In this document: in pieces, positions 31,656 to 39,220 of the stretch
Numbering within the stretch: position 1 is the stretch's first letter
Layout of the letters: each line of letters starts with the position of its first letter
Assembly: GCA_028279685.1 (NCBI GenBank)
Contig: JANQNG010000003.1
Coordinates: 1-39,220 of the forward strand
Length of the DNA stretch: 39,220 nucleotides
DNA from: Candidatus Nanoarchaeia archaeon
Lineage (GTDB): Archaea; Nanobdellota; Nanobdellia; Woesearchaeales; SKIA01
Reading direction: 5' to 3'
Program-made: the position numbers and the translations under genes
The notes under the pieces: generated by a model
Database searches by the model: none
Seen by the model: only the letters and a program-made list of their open reading frames with translations
Told to the model about the DNA's origin: nothing

Positions 31656-32570
31656 ATGAAAAAGAAACTAGGAAAAGGAATATTGGCTATTTTAACGGTT
31701 CTAGGTATTGCTACTGTTGTCTCTGCTTCCGAAAAAACTATGGAACTTCAAGGAGAGATAGGAGGAGTTCATGCAGAACATAGCATACGCAGCGTTCAAC
31801 CAGAAATCAAAGATAAGGTATTAGGATATGGACCTGCAGTAACTTTACGTTATTCAAGTGCTGATTACGATGGCGGATTCTGCTTACATGGCAGATTATT
31901 TTCACGATACGATGGTGTTGTTATTGACAGAAACGAGAATGAACTCAATGAACAAGCAGATGGTTTTTCCATAGGCGGAGAAGTTCTTTTCAAGAGAACA
32001 ACACTGAATCTATTTGGCTATCCCACAAGAGGATTTCTCAACGTTGGTTTAGCATTCGATAATACAAGAATGAAGCTTGATGATCCTGCTGGAGAACGTA
32101 GTGAAGAAAGAAACATAAAAGATCTCACTGGCAGTATTGCATTCTATTGCATTCCAGATATTTTTCATGATAATCCTTTTTTTCATAGAAGTGGTGTTAT
32201 AAAACTGTTCTATGAGAATCGCGTTAGTGAACTCGACAAGGATATGTGGGGAGGAGAACTCCAATTCAATCGCATTCCATGGGGAGACAATGCACGAAAC
32301 ACATTAGTGCTTGGAGCAAAGCATGGACTATTAGAAATTGCAGAAGATATCATATACGAAGGAAATGAAATGTATGCATCGTTGCATACTGAACTTGAAC
32401 TTGCGCCTGGCGCCTATATTGGTGTGCTACTCAAAGGAAATACGCAAGAATTCAATTTAGATACTATTAGAGGTTACTCAGGACCTATTTCAAGTCAAAG
32501 AAATCATGTTTATATTCCACTCGAGTCTTCAGACTTGTCTGGAACATTAACATTACACTTAGTATTTTAG
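31656..32570 (+). CDS. Predicted beta-barrel (outer-membrane-like) protein 2
   Basis: 304 residues. A signal peptide (MKKKLGKGILAILTVLGIA..VVSASE) is followed by amphipathic strands with alternating hydrophobic residues and Gly (GPAVTLRYSSADYDGG, GFSIGGEVLF, GFLNVGLAFDN, YASLHTELELAPGAYIGVLLKG). The end LSGTLTLHLVF has the terminal aromatic residue and alternation of a bacterial beta-signal recognised by BamA. It is probably a paralogue in design, not in close sequence, of the preceding gene. The start after GGTGTG is preferred over a GTG two codons earlier. Its stop is 11 nt before the next gene, so the two are co-transcribed. Confidence 0.7.
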   Translation: MKKKLGKGILAILTVLGIATVVSASEKTMELQGEIGGVHAEHSIRSVQPEIKDKVLGYGPAVTLRYSSADYDGGFCLHGRLFSRYDGVVIDRNENELNEQADGFSIGGEVLFKRTTLNLFGYPTRGFLNVGLAFDNTRMKLDDPAGERSEERNIKDLTGSIAFYCIPDIFHDNPFFHRSGVIKLFYENRVSELDKDMWGGELQFNRIPWGDNARNTLVLGAKHGLLEIAEDIIYEGNEMYASLHTELELAPGAYIGVLLKGNTQEFNLDTIRGYSGPISSQRNHVYIPLESSDLSGTLTLHLVF

Positions 32571-32579
32571 GAGGTAAAA

Positions 32580-34502
32580 ATGGAGATTAAAATAAAAGAA
32601 AAATATACTGAACCAAAAAAGTTCAGAATAGGCAAGTTGTTGATTACGCTCGTTAGCATCATGCTTTTGATGATGACGTTTGCAGCTGCAGAAAACCTTC
32701 CGGATGATCCAGCAGAGATCTACCTTGAAGTCGAAGATATTAACAGCGTCAGCAGAAATACTTGCGAACCTTATGCAGTTATTGCATCATTCGATTTGGA
32801 TGATTACGTGAATGCACCAAATGTGTTATGGAGCATCACTGGCAACAACAAATTTACCATCGAGAGAAGTGGTTCAAGCGTAACGATTGTAGCACCTGAA
32901 GCTTACAACGAAATTACTGAAACACTAACGTTTACTGCTACCTATAACTCGCAGACAGACAGTGATAGTGCAACATTTACCGTAACTTGTGATCATGAAG
33001 AGGTTGATGAATCACCTTATTTTTTCAGAACAATCCCTGATCAAATTATCTATAGAGGGGAATATTTTGAGAGTTTTGACCTTGATGACTACGCAAGAGA
33101 TGCTGACACTCCTAGAGAAGATCTCCACTTTACAGTCAGCGGAAGCAATAGACTCATCATCGACATTGACTCATATAGTCATCGTGTAACATTCGATTAC
33201 CGAGAAACAAGAATTGGTCCTTACGCAGAGAAGGTCACCTTCCGAGTAGAAGATGAAGATGGTAATTATGATACGCAAGTTGTTTGGTTCAAAGTACTTG
33301 ATGAATATTATGACCATGACTCTTATGATGATCGCTATGGTCACTGGCCTGATTACTATGATTACCGATATGATTATCAGTATAACTATAGAGGATACTA
33401 TTCACCATATTATCCTTATCATACCTTCAACAGAAATATCATTGATAGTATGGATTTTGGCTGCCAAGTCAGACAAGGTGGAAACGGCTGGAATAGATTT
33501 GTATTGTTAGATGACATGGATTGTGATGGTATTCCTGATACAACTGATAATTGTGTTATGATCCCTAATGTTGCTCAGTCTGACTGGGATGAGAACGGTT
33601 TAGGTGATGATTGCGATATGCTTTTGCAATTCACTGAAGTAACACCTAACAGAGTTGATGCAGGCAACACCATTGTTGTCAAAACTGAACTTGCTAACTT
33701 CAGACCATTCGGTATGCGACAGATTAAAATCAAGTCAAAGATCAGAGAACTTGGGATTGAACAAACACAGTATATCGATTTAATGGAAAATGCTGAACAA
33801 GAATACGCTGAGATTTTGTTGACGATTCCTGGCTGTGCTGATCTCAAAGACTATGAAGTTGAGACGGAAATCAGCTATGATAACCACGAATTAATTAGAG
33901 CACGAGATACCGTAACAGTGAAGAGAGCAGGAAAATGCTTTAACGCAGATGGCGAACTAAGAACTATCGATAGTTATGGTAATGTGAAGTTTGTTGCTTG
34001 GAATAACCTCGAAATTGACTTTGTTGAGATCGAAGATATTGTGATTGGCAGCACTGCTGGCGCATTATATCCTATTACGTTGTCAAATAACAAAGATCAT
34101 GATGTGAAAGTAACTTTTGATGTTTTAGGTCATGAAGAGTGGGGCTTTGAAAAGTTCACAAAGGGCAAAGTGATGATCATTCCCACACAAGAACAGAGAA
34201 CATTGAATCTGTATGTGTATGCATATGATTATGCTAACGCAGGAGATGAAGAGTTTGCTGTTGATATTGCCTCAGAAGGCGATGCTACTCAGATTGTGCT
34301 GACGGCACATCTGCAGGAGAACGAACCTGATGAAGCATATCAATTTGTGCTTGGGTTACAGAATGCCTTATGGTTGATCTTTGCAATCTTCCTTGCAGTG
34401 ATCTTGCTTGTGCTGTATCGAAAGTCACAACCATTGAAAGCACCAATACTTCCTTCAAGGAAACAAGCTAAGCTACATCCTTGGGTGAAGACTTGGAAGT
34501 AA
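32580..34502 (+). CDS. Membrane-anchored surface protein with Ig-like and thrombospondin-3 repeats
   Basis: 640 residues. A signal (about 18-40, ending TFAAAEN) is followed by two Ig/cadherin-like domains (about 47-140 ending DSATFTVTC; about 147-240 ending VVWFKVL). A Tyr/Asp-rich low-complexity segment lies at about 241-282. A thrombospondin type-3 calcium repeat follows (DMDCDGIPDTTDNC...DENGLGDDCDM, about 315-350), then two beta domains (about 355-580) and a C-terminal membrane helix (about 592-617) with a short basic tail. GGAGGT is 6 nt before the ATG. The second half is paralogous to the gene at 35286. It is probably a structural surface-layer or adhesion protein. Confidence 0.82.
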   Translation: MEIKIKEKYTEPKKFRIGKLLITLVSIMLLMMTFAAAENLPDDPAEIYLEVEDINSVSRNTCEPYAVIASFDLDDYVNAPNVLWSITGNNKFTIERSGSSVTIVAPEAYNEITETLTFTATYNSQTDSDSATFTVTCDHEEVDESPYFFRTIPDQIIYRGEYFESFDLDDYARDADTPREDLHFTVSGSNRLIIDIDSYSHRVTFDYRETRIGPYAEKVTFRVEDEDGNYDTQVVWFKVLDEYYDHDSYDDRYGHWPDYYDYRYDYQYNYRGYYSPYYPYHTFNRNIIDSMDFGCQVRQGGNGWNRFVLLDDMDCDGIPDTTDNCVMIPNVAQSDWDENGLGDDCDMLLQFTEVTPNRVDAGNTIVVKTELANFRPFGMRQIKIKSKIRELGIEQTQYIDLMENAEQEYAEILLTIPGCADLKDYEVETEISYDNHELIRARDTVTVKRAGKCFNADGELRTIDSYGNVKFVAWNNLEIDFVEIEDIVIGSTAGALYPITLSNNKDHDVKVTFDVLGHEEWGFEKFTKGKVMIIPTQEQRTLNLYVYAYDYANAGDEEFAVDIASEGDATQIVLTAHLQENEPDEAYQFVLGLQNALWLIFAIFLAVILLVLYRKSQPLKAPILPSRKQAKLHPWVKTWK

Positions 34503-34545
34503 AGCTTAAATAATATTTTTTATTTCCTTTGCTTTGGAAAAACAA

Positions 34546-34884
34546 ATGAGATCGTATCCTACAAGAAAAGTGAGCAGCGCTCCAGGAACAGGACACTTTT
34601 TCTATAAGTTTCTTCTCGAGAATGCACATATACCTGCACAATCTTCTCATATTATTTGGTATAGTGGGATGAAACACCAATTAGAAAATCCTGATGAAAG
34701 CGCTTTCCGAGGAGGAATTCCTAAAGGAGAAACACTTGATATTGTTTCAGTAAACGGCACTCCTGTTGAATCACCTTATACCTTTACTGGTGATGAAGGA
34801 CCTATCCTTGTTTCTGATCTAAGCGACTCTTTGAAAAGTGACCTCAATATTCCAAGTAAAGCAAAACTTGGAGACAAAGTCTAA
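34546..34884 (+). CDS. Hypothetical protein, 112 residues
   Basis: A soluble protein starting MRSYPTRKVSSAPGTGHFFYKF, with beta-like segments (GIPKGETLDIVSVNGTPVESPYTF). No signal peptide and no motif I recognise. A/T-rich promoter-like sequence lies in the gap after the preceding gene. The ATG is preferred over the TTG four codons earlier. Confidence 0.55.
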   Translation: MRSYPTRKVSSAPGTGHFFYKFLLENAHIPAQSSHIIWYSGMKHQLENPDESAFRGGIPKGETLDIVSVNGTPVESPYTFTGDEGPILVSDLSDSLKSDLNIPSKAKLGDKV

Positions 34885-34923
34885 TTTCTTGATACTTGTT
34901 TTGATGATTTAAGTAGTAATGAG

Positions 34924-35199
34924 ATGATGCATGTCTTTCATGGTAGCCATTTAGCCTGGTGCACTTTAAAGCTTGTCAGGGAAAATGGAGCTATTTCAGG
35001 AGATCTTATTACAGAATTTTATTCTCAAAATCCAACTGATTTCTACATAAAAGACCTTGGAAGCGTACTTCCTGGTTTGTTCTTTGCACTAGCATCTCTA
35101 GGGAGAAATCCTTTAGAGTACCAAGAACGACTCGATATAGATGTTTATGATTCTGACAAGGTAGCAAACCATGTGATGGAGCATATGCCCAATAATTGA
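34924..35199 (+). CDS. Hypothetical protein, 91 residues
   Basis: A soluble, mainly helical protein starting MMHVFHGSHLAWCTLKLVREN. No signal peptide. No ribosome-binding site is evident, and the frame is short, so it is kept at moderate confidence. It sits between two surface-protein genes, 39 nt after the preceding hypothetical gene, but shows no surface features itself. Confidence 0.5.
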   Translation: MMHVFHGSHLAWCTLKLVRENGAISGDLITEFYSQNPTDFYIKDLGSVLPGLFFALASLGRNPLEYQERLDIDVYDSDKVANHVMEHMPNN

Positions 35200-35285
35200 T
35201 TTGTCTTCACTCAATAATAAATACAATCAAAACCTTTATAAATGATTTCGCTTTTCCTCGACCATAATCGAGGGGGAATAAAAAC

Positions 35286-36638
35286 ATGGATTTCAAGAAG
35301 ATAATTATTCTATTAACAATGATTGTCCTATTCACTACTACAGTGAGTGCAGGAAAGCCGTTCTGGTATGAAATGGATGCCAATAACATGGAATATCATA
35401 TGTTCTATCGCACTTCAGCCTATCAAGATTACGCTAATAGTGGAGAAATTGACAAGTATGTCAATAGGATGCAGCGCTTTAACGAACCACATTCTGCAAT
35501 ATCATTCCCTCTTTTCAACATGAACGCAGTGAGATATCACAACAATATCAAGCACTGCTATGACAATCGATGCGACTGGTTTGACTATCCAAATTATTTC
35601 GACTATGAATGCAGAGTCGAAACCAGACATGGAAGCAAAAGAGATGTCGATTGCGATGGTATTCCTGACAGAGACGATAATTGTGAATTTACCCCTAACT
35701 CAAACCAGGCAGATATGAATAATAATGATGTAGGAGATGCCTGCGACATTAGTTTCAAACAATTAGTGATTCAACCAGATCCTGTTGAGCCAGGTTGGAC
35801 ATTCACTGCGCATGCTGTATTAACAAATAATGCACCATTCAAGATGCCTTACAAACTGACTCTTTCAGTAGGTCTTCCTGAAATTGGTGTACACACCACA
35901 GCAGCAAATATACCATTCACTGGAAAAGGCAGCGAAATCATTACCGATCTTGTACAACTCACAATTCCGAGAGCGGTGAGACCTGGAGTCTATGATGTGA
36001 TCTTTCAAGTACTTTACGATGGCGATTCAGTATTAACTGAGATAAGACCTTTGCAAATCGGTATGCCTATGGTTGAACCTGTTGTCATTATGCCTATTTC
36101 AGAAACAGTATTAGAACCAATAGAAATAGAAATACAAACTGCTGTTGAAGGAACATCAGTTATTAGCTTAGCAAATTTCCTCGATGTTGCTGTTGGTAAA
36201 AAAGGAGTAGTCTATCCTATCACTATTGAAAATCTTGATGCTTTTGAAAAAACATATACTTTAAGCGTTGAAGATATCGATGGGTGGGGAGGGTTTAGCA
36301 TCAGCCCTGGAAAAACCATTACTATCGCAGGAAATGATGAAGAAACAGCCTACCTATACTTGACTGTGTATAATCCTGATGCTGTCGGCCAGCAACAATT
36401 CAATGTGAACATTGATGTTGGTGACGAGCAGAAAATGATAGGATTAACGGCGAATGTTATTGACAGTGCGAATAAGCAACACGTTTCATCAGGAGGAGCA
36501 ATCCCTTGGCTTACAGTAATCATTGTGCTCCTGATTATTGTCGCAGCAGTGATTATTGCTCTTATTTCAAACAGAAAAAAATCATTGAGAAAACCGAAAA
36601 AAACAATTGATTTCGATGATATTGAAACATTTTACTGA
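35286..36638 (+). CDS. Membrane-anchored surface protein with thrombospondin-3 repeat
   Basis: 450 residues. A signal peptide (ending TVSAGKP) is followed by a Tyr/Asn/His-rich domain (about 25-115), a calcium-binding thrombospondin-3 repeat (DVDCDGIPDRDDNC...NNNDVGDACD, about 118-155), two beta domains (about 158-260 and 295-395), a membrane helix (about 408-430) and a basic tail. It parallels the C-terminal half of the gene at 32580 domain for domain; compare VVYPITIENLDAFEKTYTLSVED here with ALYPITLSNNKDHDVKVTFDV there. GAGGGGG precedes the start, and TTTATAAATG near 35237 is the TATA box. Likely a surface-layer component coupled to the next gene. Confidence 0.82.
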   Translation: MDFKKIIILLTMIVLFTTTVSAGKPFWYEMDANNMEYHMFYRTSAYQDYANSGEIDKYVNRMQRFNEPHSAISFPLFNMNAVRYHNNIKHCYDNRCDWFDYPNYFDYECRVETRHGSKRDVDCDGIPDRDDNCEFTPNSNQADMNNNDVGDACDISFKQLVIQPDPVEPGWTFTAHAVLTNNAPFKMPYKLTLSVGLPEIGVHTTAANIPFTGKGSEIITDLVQLTIPRAVRPGVYDVIFQVLYDGDSVLTEIRPLQIGMPMVEPVVIMPISETVLEPIEIEIQTAVEGTSVISLANFLDVAVGKKGVVYPITIENLDAFEKTYTLSVEDIDGWGGFSISPGKTITIAGNDEETAYLYLTVYNPDAVGQQQFNVNIDVGDEQKMIGLTANVIDSANKQHVSSGGAIPWLTVIIVLLIIVAAVIIALISNRKKSLRKPKKTIDFDDIETFY

Positions 36639-36648
36639 GGTAATAAGC

Positions 36649-39220
36649 ATGAATATCTTAAACAAAGCAATTATCTTTTTCATCATACTGATGACTATGC
36701 TCTTTGGCATGTTGAATCTTGCCAGTGCAGAGATTGTGGTCAATCGTTATTCGAATGACTATGTTGTTTCTTCTCCTGGAAACGATTTATCAGTTTGCCA
36801 AGGCAGTACTTACCAAGATCTTGTCTATGTAGATAACACAGGAGATTTTGATACTATATTTTCTATGCAAGTCGTATCTGATTTTCCTCCGCATCTCTTC
36901 ACGCTTGATTCACCGCAGTTTTCTTTAGCATCAAAAGAAAAGAATACAGCAAGTATCTACACACACATCCCTTTTGATCACGAAGGAGCTATTCCTTACA
37001 CTATCTATATCACAAATTCTTTTGGCAGAGAAAAAACTATTGAAAAAACATTCTATGCAGAAAAATGCCAAAACATCAAGGCATCATTGCATCTACAAGA
37101 TAGAACTATACTTCCTTGCAAAGATACGACATTCATGCTCGAAATTGAGAATGTAGCAAATTTCCCCGAATCGTATCGATTAGAATTACCTTTGTATGAA
37201 GAATACCTCACTCCATCAGAAACACAGTTCTATTTAGAACCTAATCAGAAGAAACAGATTTTCATCTATTTCACTGCGCCTTGCGATGTCTATGGTGAGT
37301 TTGTCATACCCTTCTTCATCTATTCAGAAGGTAATAGATTAGAAGCATCAATTGAGCAACCATTGACGATTGAGCGCAAATACGACTTTAGCATCACCTA
37401 TGAAGACAAAGTTATGACTTGTGAACGCATTACAACACAGATACCTTTCGATATTAATAATTTGATGCATTTCAACAATGATTTTGAAGTGGCCTTTGAT
37501 AATCTCCCTGATTTTGCAGTTCCTTCAAAAACGCAATTCAGCTTAGAACCTGAATCTGGAGAAGAGTTCGCTATTGATGTGAGTCCTGCACTTGGAGATG
37601 AAGACAGTTATACGTTCACCATGACAGCGACTGAATTGATGAGCGGTATTGAAGCAGTACAAAATATCCAATTCGAAGCAAAAGAATGCTTCAAAAATGA
37701 AATGGAGATATTGCTTGACTTTGCTGAAGAATATCCTGAAAGTGTAGTCTGTCCAGATGCACTCAGTGCACGCATTCATTTCAGAAATGATGGTATCTTC
37801 ACAGACAATTATCGTCTTGAGATCATAGGTCCTTCCTGGATTAAAGCAGAGATGACTGAGTTTACCTTAGATCCTACTGAAGAAATCTTCATTAATCTTA
37901 TGCTGTATACGCCAGATGATGCATCAGAGAACACTGTGACGTTCATTATCACCAATGTTGATCATCCTGAGATTGTAATGGAAAAAACATTGACTCTTCA
38001 AACACTAACTCATGCGCAATGCAGAGCAATTACTTTAGAACCTAAAGAAGTTACGGTGCATTATGATACTGAAGTGGTGCCTGTTATTATCAGAAATGAT
38101 GGCATCAAACCAGCAGTCTATAATGTCAATATAGAATCATTGTTTCTAACTCCTGATATGACGCAAGTAGCATTACTCCCTGGAGAAGAGAAAGTAATTC
38201 ATCTTACAGTCGAAGGAGTTGAAGCATTTGTTGAAGGGCTCTACATTAGCACGATGTCCTTTATGGAGATCGAAAGCAACACAGAATATCTTCATACACT
38301 TGATGCATATCTAAAGGAGAAATCCTGGCTCCAAAAAACGTATGAGTATTTTGTTTATGATGTTGATTATGTTGCTATTGGCCCTTGTCGATACGCAAGT
38401 TTAATATTGCTATTGGCTTGTGTTGTTGGCATACTCTGGCTTGGCTTTGGAAGAAAAAGAGAACTTCCTCTAGGAAGAAACACACTAAGCGTCGTTATCT
38501 TAGCTGCTATTGTGTTGATTATCCTCAGCATGGTGCTCTTTATTACTGCCGCACCTCCTGATCGAGAATACGAAGACCTTGGCCAAACTGATTATTCAGC
38601 ATTAGTGCATGTTTGGGAGCAGAATCACAATTATGCATTAGATATCAGCCAATATTTCATGGATCCTGATAATGATATATTGCGTTACGAATCATCACAA
38701 CCTGCATTCATTGATGTGAAGATTGAAGATAATACTGCTATTTTGAAACCTCACTATAATTTTGCAGGCAAACAGAGTATTGTCTTTACGGCAATTGATC
38801 CTGAAGGTGCTTATGCAGACTCACCAATCATTACACTAAAAGTTGCCTCTTTGAAACCTGTTGGTGTGATGGGCTTCTGGAGAACGTATTGCTATCAGAT
38901 TAATCTCTTATTGTTTATATTGTTGTTATTAATCATTATTGCCATAGCAACAGGCAATATCAATCGCAGAGATACCTTGGATTTTATCGAAGAGCTCGAC
39001 AGAAAATTCGGTACTGAAGAAGATTCTTTTCAAGATGAATATATCGATGTCGAAGAGATTGATGAAATCATCGAAAGCAGCAGACCAAAGAAGAAAACAG
39101 TTAGAAAGAAGACTAAGAAGAAAGTGAAGAAGAAAAAGAAGGCCAAGAAAAAGAAAAGAGCGAAAAAAAAGAAAGCAAAGAAGAAGGCCAAAAAGAAAAA
39201 AGTAGCTAAGAAAAAAGCAA
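36649..39220 (+). CDS. Giant multi-domain surface membrane protein with Lys-rich tail (3' end outside window)
   Basis: At least 857 residues, running off the window. A signal peptide (about 1-27, ending NLASAE) is followed by about five Cys-paired beta domains (28-565; recurring motifs such as FSLASKEK, FYLEPNQKK, FSLEPESGE and FTLDPTEE introduce strand edges, as in CARDB/NEW3-like repeats). Two membrane helices (about 577-600 and 613-637) lead to a cadherin-like domain (about 640-740; YFMDPDNDILRY...FTAIDPEGAYADSP), a third helix (about 752-770), an acidic cytoplasmic linker and a Lys-rich tail from residue 812. GAGGT precedes the ATG; the gap to the upstream surface gene is only 10 nt, so they form an operon. 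Confidence 0.85.
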   Translation, partial: MNILNKAIIFFIILMTMLFGMLNLASAEIVVNRYSNDYVVSSPGNDLSVCQGSTYQDLVYVDNTGDFDTIFSMQVVSDFPPHLFTLDSPQFSLASKEKNTASIYTHIPFDHEGAIPYTIYITNSFGREKTIEKTFYAEKCQNIKASLHLQDRTILPCKDTTFMLEIENVANFPESYRLELPLYEEYLTPSETQFYLEPNQKKQIFIYFTAPCDVYGEFVIPFFIYSEGNRLEASIEQPLTIERKYDFSITYEDKVMTCERITTQIPFDINNLMHFNNDFEVAFDNLPDFAVPSKTQFSLEPESGEEFAIDVSPALGDEDSYTFTMTATELMSGIEAVQNIQFEAKECFKNEMEILLDFAEEYPESVVCPDALSARIHFRNDGIFTDNYRLEIIGPSWIKAEMTEFTLDPTEEIFINLMLYTPDDASENTVTFIITNVDHPEIVMEKTLTLQTLTHAQCRAITLEPKEVTVHYDTEVVPVIIRNDGIKPAVYNVNIESLFLTPDMTQVALLPGEEKVIHLTVEGVEAFVEGLYISTMSFMEIESNTEYLHTLDAYLKEKSWLQKTYEYFVYDVDYVAIGPCRYASLILLLACVVGILWLGFGRKRELPLGRNTLSVVILAAIVLIILSMVLFITAAPPDREYEDLGQTDYSALVHVWEQNHNYALDISQYFMDPDNDILRYESSQPAFIDVKIEDNTAILKPHYNFAGKQSIVFTAIDPEGAYADSPIITLKVASLKPVGVMGFWRTYCYQINLLLFILLLLIIIAIATGNINRRDTLDFIEELDRKFGTEEDSFQDEYIDVEEIDEIIESSRPKKKTVRKKTKKKVKKKKKAKKKKRAKKKKAKKKAKKKKVAKKKA

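Noticed and set aside
39082-39220. Lys-rich end as a sequencing or assembly artefact
   Set aside because: Codons vary (AAG, AAA, GCC, GCA, AGA) and the frame is kept, unlike homopolymer slippage. An assembly error at the contig edge remains possible.
1-39220. CRISPR array, rRNA genes, complete insertion sequence
   Set aside because: No regularly spaced repeats, no rRNA-like sequence, and no transposase or integrase frame was found.

Overview
This AT-rich window most likely comes from an archaeon, and the gene content suggests a small-genome DPANN lineage of the Woesearchaeales type (inference; no 16S gene is present). The archaeal evidence is as follows. Many starts have a TATA box (TTTATA-like) centred about 27 nt upstream, as expected for leaderless transcripts, while others have a GAGGTGAT-type Shine-Dalgarno. 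The glutamyl-tRNA synthetase is of archaeal type. There is a tRNA-Lys gene interrupted in its D-loop, a stand-alone Mre11, and secreted proteins of the kind seen in DPANN genomes. Set against this background are bacterial-looking parts: a complete sigma-70 factor, a FecR protein, a CHASE2 adenylyl cyclase, lipobox lipoproteins, and two proteins that read like outer-membrane beta-barrels.

Layout. 0-4.8 kb: a membrane protein, a VapBC-type toxin-antitoxin pair, Mre11, several small unknown genes, an ASCH protein and rubrerythrin. 4.9-6.7 kb: an unusual fusion of a SAM methyltransferase, a NadM-like nucleotidylyltransferase and an unknown C-terminal domain. 6.8-11.0 kb: a co-directional block of FKBP/SlyD-like isomerase, sigma-70 factor, FecR protein and CHASE2-cyclase. 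11.0-15.3 kb: a truncated DUF1016 protein, an alpha/beta hydrolase, three envelope genes and a squalene/phytoene-synthase-family protein, all on the minus strand. 15.4-20.0 kb: GluRS, a secreted phosphoesterase lipoprotein and two membrane or surface proteins. 20.1-22.7 kb: a gene with an internal segmental duplication, a TPR protein and an orphan receiver protein.

22.7-26.5 kb looks like a composite genomic island. The tRNA-Lys 3' end at 26370 has three partial copies, all in the same orientation, at about 22730, 23838 and 24450. Between them lie small unknown genes, a membrane protein, an MNT nucleotidyltransferase with a HEPN remnant, and a two-gene operon with a PIN-like protein. No integrase is visible. 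26.5-28.7 kb holds a lipoprotein, a tRNA-dihydrouridine synthase and a polyprenyl-phosphate-type glycosyltransferase.

28.8-39.2 kb is a cell-surface locus on the plus strand. It holds a secreted protein with three Ig/cadherin-like repeats, two beta-barrel-like proteins, two membrane-anchored proteins with calcium-binding thrombospondin-3 repeats, and a very large multi-domain membrane protein. That last protein ends in a lysine-rich cytoplasmic tail and runs off the window. The glycosyltransferase just upstream could decorate these proteins.

A 20-bp palindrome (consensus TATTTTCYATATAGWAWATA) recurs five times in intergenic DNA, in each case about 15-30 nt upstream of a TATA box. This is the placement expected for the operator of one transcription regulator. 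The most interesting points are the sigma/FecR/cyclase block, the beta-barrel surface genes, the methyltransferase-NadM fusion, the tRNA-bounded island and the palindrome regulon.
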